From Micromonospora trifolii (GTDB lineage: Bacteria; Actinomycetota; Actinomycetes; Mycobacteriales; Micromonosporaceae): DNA of 64,000 nt. Positions 33,791 to 40,933 of this stretch are shown here, piece by piece (positions within the stretch are counted from its first letter, which is position 1; each line of letters opens with the position of its first letter). Both the position numbers and the translations under genes were made by a program. The stretch is from assembly GCF_022229005.1 (NCBI RefSeq), contig NZ_JAKKFD010000053.1:52836-116835 (forward strand). Direction: 5' to 3'. The notes beneath the pieces are model-generated. The model was not told where the DNA came from. It ran no database searches and saw nothing but the letters and a program-made list of their open reading frames with translations.

Positions 33791-33846
33791 CAGAGAGCGT
33801 GATGTCGGTGGGTCATCGTGATGACTCACCGACATCACGCTCTCTG
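33791..33846. repeat. Long near-perfect palindrome after the urease operon
   Basis: Two 27-base arms (33791-33817 and 33820-33846) pair at 26 positions around GT: the stem begins CAGAGAGCGTGATGTCGGTG. The 324-base gap 33632-33955 between ureD and the MarR gene otherwise holds nothing I can name. It could act as terminator for the operon and for the convergent MarR gene; its length and symmetry look more like a mobile palindromic unit. Confidence 0.8.
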
Positions 33847-33955
33847 GATTATGAGGTGCGAGGTCGCGCCGCGCTCAAGGCCGTGCCGACCGCCCGCAAG
33901 CCCGACGGCCCCGCAAGCCCGGAGCCGGAGCCCGGAGCGGGGAGCGGGGAAGGGG

Positions 33956-34459
33956 TCAGCGGCGTGGACCGGCCGCGTCGGCGTGCACTCGTTGCCGGGC
34001 CGGGTCGAGGCGGCCGATCAGGTCGTCGAGCTGGCCTACGAGGTTGGCGGCCGAGGGAGTGCCCGGCTCGCTGGTCTCCGCGACGCCCATCTCCGTGATG
34101 CCCAGTTCGTCGATGCTGGCCCGGACCCGCTCGTCCAGGCGGGCGTGCTCGCGGCGGCCCCGAGCGGTCAGGTACGCCCGGATCCGTCGGCGGTCGATCG
34201 GATCGATCCGGCGGAAGACGAGGTTGCGGTCGACGAGCTGGTCGACCAGCTTGGTGAGGGTGCCCGGTGGCAGCGACGCCTCGGCGGACACCTCACTCAT
34301 CGGGTGACCCTGGCCGTCGGCGAGCAGGCAGAGCACCCGCCACGCCTCGATGCTGATCGCGTCGTCCGCCAGAACGGCGCTCAACCGGCGGGAGAGCAGC
34401 CGTTCGGCGCGGGTGAGCGAGCGCAGCAGGTCCGCTGGCGCCCCGGGCACGTTTGACAT
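33956..34459 (-). CDS. MarR-family transcriptional regulator
   Basis: 167 residues. Winged helix: LSAVLADDAISIEAWRVLCLLADGQGHPMSEVSAEASLPPGTLTKLVDQLVDRNLVFRRIDPIDRRRIRAYLTARGR, with the D-x-R-D-R-R wing loop of MarR proteins. ATG 34459 has GGGAG four to five bases upstream; the frame runs on but without a ribosome site. It is divergent from the UrtA/AmiC-like sensor and sits between the urease and urea-transport operons, so it may regulate urea or amide genes. The ligand is unknown. Confidence 0.9.
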   Translation of the reverse strand: MSNVPGAPADLLRSLTRAERLLSRRLSAVLADDAISIEAWRVLCLLADGQGHPMSEVSAEASLPPGTLTKLVDQLVDRNLVFRRIDPIDRRRIRAYLTARGRREHARLDERVRASIDELGITEMGVAETSEPGTPSAANLVGQLDDLIGRLDPARQRVHADAAGPRR

Positions 34460-34555
34460 TAAACTCCCTGGTCCGGTGGCCCTGTCATGGTAGCGAGTCG
34501 TCCCGGTCAGTGGTGAGCGCTGGTCTTCCGTGGTGGGCCGGGCAATCATGTGCTC

Positions 34556-35638
34556 ATGTCCGCGCCGGCACCGCCGTGGCTGACCGTCGACCGCGCCGTG
34601 GTCAGCATCGCGCTGGTCTACCCCATGCGCGGGCCGGCCGGCATGTTCGGTCCCACCTGTGAGCTCTGCGCGCAGCTCGCGGTGGAGGAGATCAATCGGT
34701 GTGGTGGCGTGCTGGGCCGGGAGGTCCGGCTGGTGCCGGTCGACGGTGGCGCACCGCCGGCCGAGGTGGCCGCCGAGGTCGAGGCGTTGGTGTCAGTGGG
34801 AGCCGTGCAGGGGGTGACGGGGTGGCACATCTCCTCGGTGCGCCAGGCGATGGCGCCCCGCGTCGCGCACCGGGTGCCCTACGTCTACACCGCACTCTAC
34901 GAGGGTGGCGAACGGACCGAAGGGGTCTTCCTGACCAGCGAGACGCCCGATGCCCAACTGTGGCCCGCGATGCGGCTGCTCGCCGGGGAGCAGGGCGTGG
35001 GCCGCTGGTTCGTGGTCGGCAACGACTATGTGTGGCCGCGCCGCACGTCGCGAGCCGCCCAGCGGTACGCGCTGCGCAGCGGTGGGCAGGTGGTGGGCCG
35101 GCACTTCCTGCCGTTGGACGCGCACGACTTCACCGAGGTGTTGCGCCGCATCGAGCACAGTGACGCGGACGCGGTGTTGATGCTGCTGGTCGGTGCCGAC
35201 GCGGTGCGGTTCAACCGCGCGTTCGCCCGGTCCGGCCTGGATCAGCGCTGCCTGCGGCTGAGCACCCTGATGGACGAGAACATGCTGTTGGCCAGCGGCG
35301 CCGGCGCGACCCGGAGGCTGTACAGCACTGCTGGCTTCTTCGCCGGGCTGGTGACACCGGAAAATCTCGACTTCCACGGCGAGTTCGCGCGGCGCTTCGG
35401 GGTGGAGGCACCGCCGCTGGGCAGCCTGGGGGAATCCTGCTACGAGGGCGTCATGCTGCTCGCCGCGCTGATCGGCCAGGCCCGCACCCTCGACGTACGG
35501 GCCATCGAGACCGCCGCCGACACTGTCGCCTACCACGGGCCGCGTGGGCGCTTACGGCTGCGTCAGCGGCACGTCCGGCAGCGCATCTACCTGGCCGAGG
35601 CCGACGGACTCGACTTCACTGTGCTCGCCCAACTCTGA
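34556..35638 (+). CDS. Cytoplasmic UrtA/AmiC-like ligand-binding protein (probable amide/urea sensor)
   Basis: 360 residues, periplasmic-binding-protein type (PF13433/Peripla_BP_6-like) but with no signal peptide or lipobox. It aligns by eye with UrtA of the same locus: AVEEINRCGGVLGREV versus AVEEINAAGGVLGKKI, and VVGNDYVWPRRT versus LVGSDYVFPRTA. AmiC, the amide sensor of the amidase operon, is a cytoplasmic protein of this kind that controls the antiterminator AmiR. The Gly-Trp-His region and LGESCYEGV pocket segment are kept. Start ATG 34556; weak ribosome site. Divergent from a MarR gene. Confidence 0.82.
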   Translation: MSAPAPPWLTVDRAVVSIALVYPMRGPAGMFGPTCELCAQLAVEEINRCGGVLGREVRLVPVDGGAPPAEVAAEVEALVSVGAVQGVTGWHISSVRQAMAPRVAHRVPYVYTALYEGGERTEGVFLTSETPDAQLWPAMRLLAGEQGVGRWFVVGNDYVWPRRTSRAAQRYALRSGGQVVGRHFLPLDAHDFTEVLRRIEHSDADAVLMLLVGADAVRFNRAFARSGLDQRCLRLSTLMDENMLLASGAGATRRLYSTAGFFAGLVTPENLDFHGEFARRFGVEAPPLGSLGESCYEGVMLLAALIGQARTLDVRAIETAADTVAYHGPRGRLRLRQRHVRQRIYLAEADGLDFTVLAQL

Positions 35639-35668
35639 ACCGGGCCCTGCCAGTCGGCCCCCCGACCC

Positions 35669-35699
35669 TTGACAGCGCCACCCGCCCCCGTCCTAAGAT
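35669..35699 (+). promoter_or_regulatory. Promoter-like TTGACA-N19-TAAGAT
   Basis: A perfect -35 TTGACA (35669-35674) and a TANNNT-type -10 TAAGAT (35694-35699), 19 bases apart, start 30 bases after the sensor gene. Predicted transcript start is near 35706, just before the structured RNA. Confidence 0.6.
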
Positions 35700-35705
35700 G
35701 CTTCC

Positions 35706-35851
35706 TGCGTGAAGTATCTGGCCGCGGGTCAGATCTCGCCAATGTGTGCCCACCGTCGACGGATGTGTCCGTCGACCATTGTGGTGGCACCTATTCTGCG
35801 TCTTTCCGAACGGCCGACACCGTTTCCTCCCCGACGGTGTCGGCCGTTTTT
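35706..35851 (+). ncRNA. Structured leader or small RNA ahead of urtA, not matching a known class
   Basis: A 9-bp perfect hairpin GTCGACGGA-TGTG-TCCGTCGAC (35755-35776) is enclosed by a second stem GTGCCCACC/GGTGGCAC (35746-35754 with 35783-35790, one bulged C). A strong intrinsic terminator follows at 35809-35848. CACCGTCG (35751-35758), part of the leader stems, is also complementary to CGACGGTG (35832-35839) in the terminator, so leader and terminator folds could exclude each other, the logic of an attenuator. I looked for guanidine-I and -II, SAM, cobalamin and glutamine signatures and found none. It may be an attenuator for urtABCDE or a free small RNA. Confidence 0.45.
35809..35851 (+). 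terminator. Intrinsic terminator upstream of urtA
   Basis: Arms AACGGCCGACACCGT (35809-35823) and its exact complement (35834-35848), 10-base loop, followed by TTTTT. This is by far the clearest rho-independent terminator in the window, and it points toward urtA. Confidence 0.85.
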
Positions 35852-35875
35852 CGTGCGCGCCTCGACGGTCTGTCG

Positions 35876-35902
35876 GAAACAGTCAATTAAGGACCGGGAA
35901 AC
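35876..35902 (+). promoter_or_regulatory. GlnR-like site (two GAAAC half-sites 22 bp apart)
   Basis: GAAAC at 35876-35880 and 35898-35902 have exactly the 22-bp spacing of the GaAAC halves in the actinobacterial GlnR consensus (gTnAC-n6-GaAAC repeated). The gTnAC halves are poor here (ACGGT, TTAAG). It sits about 155 bases before urtA, a nitrogen-starvation type of gene, which supports the reading. Confidence 0.4.
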
Positions 35903-36057
35903 ACCCGCGCAATCATGCCGGTCGACGCTTTCCCTGCCCATATCCGATCCGGTGCCCTGCGCGACGTCCACCCGTCGACCCTGGCATCGCCCACGTCAGC
36001 TCCATCGGACCGCACCGACCGTCCTTTCGCCACTTGAGTGCACCGCAGGGAGAGTAG

Positions 36058-37302
36058 ATGTCATTATTCCGGGGCCGCCGCATCCTGGCGGGTGCCATGA
36101 CCCTGGTCGCCGCGGCCGCGTTGACCGCGTGCGGCAGCAAGACCACCGACGAGGGCGGCGCGACCGGCGTCACCGCCGATGTCTCCGGCGACACCGTCAA
36201 GGTGGGCCTGCTCAACTCGCTCTCCGGGACCATGGCGATCAGCGAGGTCACCGTCCGCGACTCGATCATGCTCGCCGTCGAGGAGATCAACGCGGCCGGC
36301 GGTGTCCTCGGCAAGAAGATCCAGCCGGTCGGTGAGGACGGCGCCTCCGACTGGCCCACCTTCGCGGAGAAGGCCGAGAAGCTCATCTCCGAGGACCGGG
36401 TGGCCGCCGTCTTCGGCTGTTGGACGTCGGCCAGTCGCAAGGCGGTCAAGCCGGTGTTCGAGAAGAACAAGGCGTTGCTGTTCTACCCGGTGCAGTATGA
36501 GGGCCTGGAGCAGTCGCCCTACATCTTCTACACCGGAGCGACGACCAACCAGCAGATCGTTCCCGGGCTCGACTACCTCAAGTCGCAGGGCGCGAAGTCG
36601 GTCTATCTGGTCGGTAGCGACTACGTCTTTCCGCGCACCGCCAACAAAATCATCAAGGCGTACGCGACAGCGAACGGGATGACGGTGCTGGGTGAGGATT
36701 ACGCGCCTCTGGGCTCCACCGAGTTCGGCACCATCGTCAACAAGGTCAAGTCCTCCGGAGCGGACGCGGTGTTCAACACGCTCAACGGTGACAGCAACGT
36801 GGCCTTCTTCAAGGAGTACAAGTCCGCGGGCCTGACCGCCGCCGCGATGCCTGTGGTGTCGGTGTCGATCGCCGAGGAAGAGGTCAAGGGCATCGGCACC
36901 CAGTACCTGGAGGGTCAGCTGACGGCCTGGAACTACTACCAGACCACTCCGGGCGCGGCGAACTCGAAGTTCGTGGCCGCGTACAAGGCGAAGTACGGCG
37001 CGGACAAGCCGACCAGCGACCCGATGGAGGCCGCGTACGTCGGCGTGCACCTGTGGAAGGCGATGGTCGAGAAGGCCGGCGCCTTCGACGTGGAGAAGGT
37101 CCGCTCCGCCTCGGACGGGATCACCTTCGACGCGCCGGAGGGTCTGGTCACCGTCGACGGCAAGACCCAGCACATCGCCAAGACCGCCCGGATCGGCAAG
37201 ATCGGCGCGGACGGCCTGATCACCGAGGTGTGGAACTCCGGAAAGCCCGTCGCCCCGGACCCGTACCTCAAGACCTACCCGTGGGCGAGCGGCCTGAGCT
37301 GA
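36058..37302 (+). CDS. urtA: Urea ABC transporter substrate-binding lipoprotein
   Basis: 414 residues. Lipoprotein signal RRILAGAMTLVAAAALTAC with lipobox LTAC. Mature protein shows UrtA features: VKVGLLNSLSGTMAISE, LAVEEINAAGGVLGKKIQPVGEDGASDWPTFAEKA, AAVFGCWTSASRKAVKPVFE, LFYPVQYEGLEQSPYIFYTGATTNQQ and SDPMEAAYVGVHLWK. It captures urea outside the membrane. ATG 36058 has GGGAGAG 5 bases upstream. First gene of urtABCDE, next to urease, so imported urea goes directly to hydrolysis. Confidence 0.96.
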   Translation: MSLFRGRRILAGAMTLVAAAALTACGSKTTDEGGATGVTADVSGDTVKVGLLNSLSGTMAISEVTVRDSIMLAVEEINAAGGVLGKKIQPVGEDGASDWPTFAEKAEKLISEDRVAAVFGCWTSASRKAVKPVFEKNKALLFYPVQYEGLEQSPYIFYTGATTNQQIVPGLDYLKSQGAKSVYLVGSDYVFPRTANKIIKAYATANGMTVLGEDYAPLGSTEFGTIVNKVKSSGADAVFNTLNGDSNVAFFKEYKSAGLTAAAMPVVSVSIAEEEVKGIGTQYLEGQLTAWNYYQTTPGAANSKFVAAYKAKYGADKPTSDPMEAAYVGVHLWKAMVEKAGAFDVEKVRSASDGITFDAPEGLVTVDGKTQHIAKTARIGKIGADGLITEVWNSGKPVAPDPYLKTYPWASGLS

Positions 37303-37309
37303 CGACGCC

Positions 37310-37349
37310 GGCCCGGGCGGAACGCGTTGCCGCGCGCTCCGCCCGGGCC
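37310..37349 (+). other. Intercistronic hairpin between urtA and urtB
   Basis: Perfect 12-bp arms GGCCCGGGCGGA (37310-37321) and its complement (37338-37349), 16-base loop. Hairpins after binding-protein genes commonly protect the upstream message or end part of the transcripts, giving more binding protein than permease. Confidence 0.7.
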
Positions 37350-37377
37350 ACCCGACCAGCAGTTCGGAGTACCCACC

Positions 37378-38265
37378 GTGACAGTCCTCTTCGGTCAACT
37401 CTTCACCGGCATCAGCATCGGCGCGGTGCTGCTGCTCATCGCGCTCGGCCTCGCGCTGACCTTCGGCCAGATGAACGTGATCAACATGGCGCACGGTGAG
37501 TTCATCATGGCCGGTGCGTACACCACCTATGTTCTGCAACAGAGCATCACCGGCGCGGGCCTGTCCCTGGTGGTCGCGCTGCCGGTGGCGTTCGTGGTCG
37601 CCGGCGCCATGGGTGTCCTGCTGGAGGTGCTGCTCATCCGCCGGCTCTACGCCCGGCCACTGGACACCCTGCTGGTCACCTGGGGTGTGTCACTGATGTT
37701 GCAGCAACTGGCCAGGGACGTCTTCGGCAGCCCGAACGTGCAGACCCGCGCGCCCGAGCTGCTCACCGGCAACGTGGCGCTGCCCGGCGGGCTGACGATC
37801 GCCAACAACCGGCTGTTCATCCTCGCCCTGGCGCTGGCCGCCGTCGCGGCGCTCACCCTGGCGCTGCGACTCACCCCGCTCGGGCGTCGTATCCGCGCTG
37901 TGGTGCAGAACCGCGACCTCGCCGCCGTGTCCGGCATCGCCACCTCACGGGTCGACCGGACGACCTTCTTCCTCGGCTCCGGCCTGGCCGGGCTCGCCGG
38001 GGTGGCCCTCACCCTGCTCGGCCCGATCGGCCCGACGATGGGCACCAACCTGATCATCGACGCCTTCCTGGTCGTCGTGGTCGGCGGGATCGGCCAGCTC
38101 AAGGGCAGCGTGATCGTCGCCTTCGCCCTCGGCGTGCTCCAGGCCACCGGGGAGTACCTCACCACCCTCAGCGTCGCCAAGGTGATCGTGTTCGTGGCGA
38201 TCGTCGCGTTCCTCCAGTGGCGGCCACAGGGCCTGTTCACCCTGCGGACCAGGAGCCTCGCATGA
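37378..38265 (+). CDS. urtB: Urea ABC transporter permease UrtB
   Basis: 295 residues, LivH-like, about eight membrane segments: IALGLALTFGQMNVINMAHGEFIMAGAYTTYVLQQ is the signature, later LDTLLVTWGVSLMLQQLAR and NRDLAAVSGIATSRVDRTTFFLGSGLAGLAG. The MAHGEF motif matches UrtB. GTG 37378 has GGAG at 37366-37369. With UrtC it forms the urea channel in the membrane. Confidence 0.95.
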   Translation: MTVLFGQLFTGISIGAVLLLIALGLALTFGQMNVINMAHGEFIMAGAYTTYVLQQSITGAGLSLVVALPVAFVVAGAMGVLLEVLLIRRLYARPLDTLLVTWGVSLMLQQLARDVFGSPNVQTRAPELLTGNVALPGGLTIANNRLFILALALAAVAALTLALRLTPLGRRIRAVVQNRDLAAVSGIATSRVDRTTFFLGSGLAGLAGVALTLLGPIGPTMGTNLIIDAFLVVVVGGIGQLKGSVIVAFALGVLQATGEYLTTLSVAKVIVFVAIVAFLQWRPQGLFTLRTRSLA

Positions 38266-39449
38266 CCGCCGTCACCCCCGCGCCACCCAGCACCGCCGTC
38301 CGCCCGGCGCCCGCCGGCGCCGTACCACCGGGTCGGCCCGCCGGCCGATCACGGCTGCGGACCCTGGCCGGCTTCGCCTTCGGCGCGGCGGTGCTGTTCG
38401 CCGTCGCCCCGCTGGTGCTGTCGGACTTCCGGCTGGCGTTGCTCGCCAAGTACCTCTGCGTCGCCATGGTCGCGGTCGGCATCGGGATCGCCTGGGGCCG
38501 GGGCGGAATGCTCACCCTGGGCCAGGGTGTCTTCTTCGGCCTCGGCGGCTACGCGATGGCCATGCACCTCAAGCTCGCCGACGCGGGCCCGGGTGGGATG
38601 CCCGACTTCATGCAGCTGTACGGGCAACTCGACGAGTTGCCGCTGTGGTGGCGGCCGTTCGCCAGCCCGTGGTTCGCGCTGCCCGCGACGGTGCTGCTGC
38701 CGATGGCGGTCGCCTTCGGGCTCGGCTCGCTGGTCTTCCGCCGCCGCGTGCGCGGCGCGTACTTCGCGATTCTCAGTCAGGCGCTCGCCGCCGCGATGGT
38801 GATCCTGCTGATCGGGCAGCAGGGCACCACGGGCGGCACCAACGGGCTCACCGACATCAAGGGCTTCTTCGGCTACGACCTGGACGACCCGGTCAACCAG
38901 CGGATGGTGTACTTCATCATCGCCGGGACGCTGCTGGCGTTGCTCGCGCTGACCCGTCAGCTCATCCACAGCCGCTACGGCGAGTTGCTGGTGGCGGTCC
39001 GCGACGGTGAGGAACGGGTCCGCTTCCTGGGCTACGACCCGGCGTCGGTCAAGCTGGTGGCGTACGTGGTCGCGGCGGGCATGGCCGGGCTTGCCGGGGC
39101 GCTGTTCGTGCCGGCGGTGGGCATCATCTCGCCCGCGCTGATCGGCATCGTCCCGTCGATCGAGTTCGTCATCGGCGTCGCGGTGGGCGGGCGGGCGAGC
39201 CTGCTCGGGCCGGTGCTCGGCGCGGTGGCGGTGGCCTGGGCGCGTACCGCCCTCTCCGAGAGGTTCCCGGGCACCTGGACGTACCTCCAGGGGTTGCTCT
39301 TCGTGGTCGTGGTGGCGTTCCTTCCCGGCGGCCTGGCGTCGCTGTGGGCGTTGGCCCGCCGCCGCGACGTCGCCGCGCAGCCGCTGCGGCGTGGGCGGTT
39401 GTCGCTGGGCCGACGACGCGCTGAGCGGACGGAGGTGCCGGCGGCATGA
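38262..39449 (+). CDS. urtC: Urea ABC transporter permease UrtC
   Basis: 395 residues, LivM-like, with a Pro-rich cytoplasmic start and eight or more membrane segments. Typical segments: GRGGMLTLGQGVFFGLGGYAMAMHLKL, FAILSQALAAAMVILLIGQQGTTGGTNGLT and RVRFLGYDPASVKLVAYVVAAGMAGLAGALF. ATG overlaps the urtB stop as ATGA. Partner of UrtB. Confidence 0.95.
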   Translation: MTAVTPAPPSTAVRPAPAGAVPPGRPAGRSRLRTLAGFAFGAAVLFAVAPLVLSDFRLALLAKYLCVAMVAVGIGIAWGRGGMLTLGQGVFFGLGGYAMAMHLKLADAGPGGMPDFMQLYGQLDELPLWWRPFASPWFALPATVLLPMAVAFGLGSLVFRRRVRGAYFAILSQALAAAMVILLIGQQGTTGGTNGLTDIKGFFGYDLDDPVNQRMVYFIIAGTLLALLALTRQLIHSRYGELLVAVRDGEERVRFLGYDPASVKLVAYVVAAGMAGLAGALFVPAVGIISPALIGIVPSIEFVIGVAVGGRASLLGPVLGAVAVAWARTALSERFPGTWTYLQGLLFVVVVAFLPGGLASLWALARRRDVAAQPLRRGRLSLGRRRAERTEVPAA

Positions 39450-40222
39450 GCGGTGAGCGGTTGGACGGGTTGTCCGTCCGTGATGTGCGGGTCAGCTTCG
39501 ACGGTTTCACCGCCGTCGACGGCGTCTCGTTGGAGGTGCCCGCCGGCGACATCCGGTTCCTGATCGGGCCGAACGGCGCCGGCAAGACCACACTGGTCGA
39601 CGCGATCACGGGCCTGGTCCGGGCCACCGGCTCGGTCCGGTTCGGCGACGAGGAACTGCTCGGCCGCCCGGTGCACCGGATCAGCCGGCTCGGCATCGGG
39701 CGGACCTTCCAGACCTCGACGGTCTTCGAGGAGCTGTCGGTGTTGCAGAACCTCGACATCGCTGCGGGCGCCCGGCGTAGCTGGGCGACACTTGCCCGCC
39801 GCCGCCGCGGTGTCCCTGACGAGGTCGCCGCCGCGCTGGAGACCATCGGTCTGGCCGAGCGGGCCGCGCACCTCGCCGGGACGCTCGCGCACGGTCAGAA
39901 GCAGTGGCTGGAGATCGGCATGCTGCTGGTGCAGGACGCGCGGCTGCTGCTGCTGGACGAGCCGGTCGCCGGGATGAGCCACGAGGAACGCGACGCCACC
40001 GGCGTCCTGTTGGAGACGGTGAGCCGGGATCGCACTGTCGTCGTGATCGAGCACGACATGGACTTCCTGCGTCGGTTCGCGCGCAGCGTCACAGTGCTGC
40101 ACGCCGGCCGGGTGCTCAGCGAGGGCACAGTGGCGCAGGTCCAGGCGGACCCGCGCGTGCAGGAGGTCTACCTTGGCCACCCGGTCGACGCCGGGTCGGC
40201 CCGCACCGGCCTGGAGGCATGA
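39446..40222 (+). CDS. urtD: Urea ABC transporter ATP-binding protein UrtD
   Basis: 258 residues, LivG-like ATPase: Walker A IGPNGAGKTTL, GIGRTFQTSTVFEELSVLQNL, signature region LAHGQKQWLEIGMLL (a Gln-Lys variant usual for UrtD), Walker B LLLLDEPVAGMSHEE, H-loop VVIEHDMDFLRR. ATG overlaps urtC stop as ATGA. Drives urea uptake together with UrtE. Confidence 0.95.
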   Translation: MSGERLDGLSVRDVRVSFDGFTAVDGVSLEVPAGDIRFLIGPNGAGKTTLVDAITGLVRATGSVRFGDEELLGRPVHRISRLGIGRTFQTSTVFEELSVLQNLDIAAGARRSWATLARRRRGVPDEVAAALETIGLAERAAHLAGTLAHGQKQWLEIGMLLVQDARLLLLDEPVAGMSHEERDATGVLLETVSRDRTVVVIEHDMDFLRRFARSVTVLHAGRVLSEGTVAQVQADPRVQEVYLGHPVDAGSARTGLEA

Positions 40223-40914
40223 TGCTGACGCTGCGCGGGGTGCACGCCGGGTACGGGCGTTCCCGGGTGCTGCACGGGGTCGATCTGGCGGTCCCGCCCG
40301 ACGGGGTGGCCGCCGTGCTCGGGCACAACGGTGCCGGCAAGAGCACCCTGCTGCGGGTCGCGGCCGGGCTGCTGCGCCCGAGCGCCGGCACCGTCGAGCT
40401 CGACGGCGAGGACGTCACCCGCGCCGGGCCGCACGAGCGGGTGGCGCGGGGGATGGCGTACGTCCCGCAGGGTCAGCAGTGCTTCCCGCACCTGACCGCG
40501 GCGGAGAACCTGCGGCTGGTCGCCGACGGTCGGCGCGACGGTGCGGTGGCCACGGCGGAGGTGCTGGATCTGTTTCCGGCGTTGCGCCCGCTGCTGCGGC
40601 GTCGGGCCGGGCTGCTCTCCGGCGGTCAGCGCCAGCAGTTGGCCATCGCCCGTGCCCTGATCACCCGGCCGAGGCTGCTGATGCTCGACGAGCCGACCGA
40701 GGGAATCCAGCCGTCGGTGGTCGCGGAGATCCAGGAGCGGATCGTCGAGTTGACCCGGCAGTCCGGGTTCAGTGTGCTGCTCGTCGAGCAGCACCTGGGC
40801 TTCGCGCTGCGGGTGGCGGACCGCTACCACGTGCTGGAGTCCGGTCGGGTCACCTCGCACGGCGAAGGGGGTGTCACGGCGGAACGGGAGGTCCGGGCGG
40901 CGTTGGCGGTCTGA
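40219..40914 (+). CDS. urtE: Urea ABC transporter ATP-binding protein UrtE
   Basis: 231 residues, LivF-like ATPase: Walker A LGHNGAGKSTLLR, GMAYVPQGQQCFPHLTAAENL, signature LLSGGQRQQLAIARAL, Walker B LLMLDEPTEGIQPSVV, H-loop LLVEQHLGFAL. PTEGIQPS is typical of UrtE. Two adjacent ATGs (40219, 40222); the first overlaps urtD as ATGA. Last gene of the transporter operon; its stop lies inside a palindrome. Confidence 0.95.
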   Translation: MMLTLRGVHAGYGRSRVLHGVDLAVPPDGVAAVLGHNGAGKSTLLRVAAGLLRPSAGTVELDGEDVTRAGPHERVARGMAYVPQGQQCFPHLTAAENLRLVADGRRDGAVATAEVLDLFPALRPLLRRRAGLLSGGQRQQLAIARALITRPRLLMLDEPTEGIQPSVVAEIQERIVELTRQSGFSVLLVEQHLGFALRVADRYHVLESGRVTSHGEGGVTAEREVRAALAV

Positions 40915-40933
40915 CCGGCGCGGCGCCGGTCAG
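40911..40933. terminator. Compact palindrome containing both convergent stop codons
   Basis: CTGACCGGCGC (40911-40921) and GCGCCGGTCAG (40923-40933) are perfect complements around a single G. The TGA of urtE (40912-40914) and the stop of the LacI gene (40930-40932 on the other strand) are symmetric parts of it. Probably a shared terminator with no intergenic space. Confidence 0.7.

Noticed and set aside
33152..33838. Minus-strand frame spanning ureD and the following palindrome
   Set aside because: Antisense to ureD, Arg/Ser-rich, and its start lies within the palindrome; nothing conserved.
35706..35851. Guanidine (ykkC) riboswitch before the urea transporter
   Set aside because: Guanidine riboswitches often precede UrtABCDE-like genes, but neither the conserved guanidine-I core sequences nor paired ACGR loops of guanidine-II are present. 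The leader is kept as an unassigned structured RNA.
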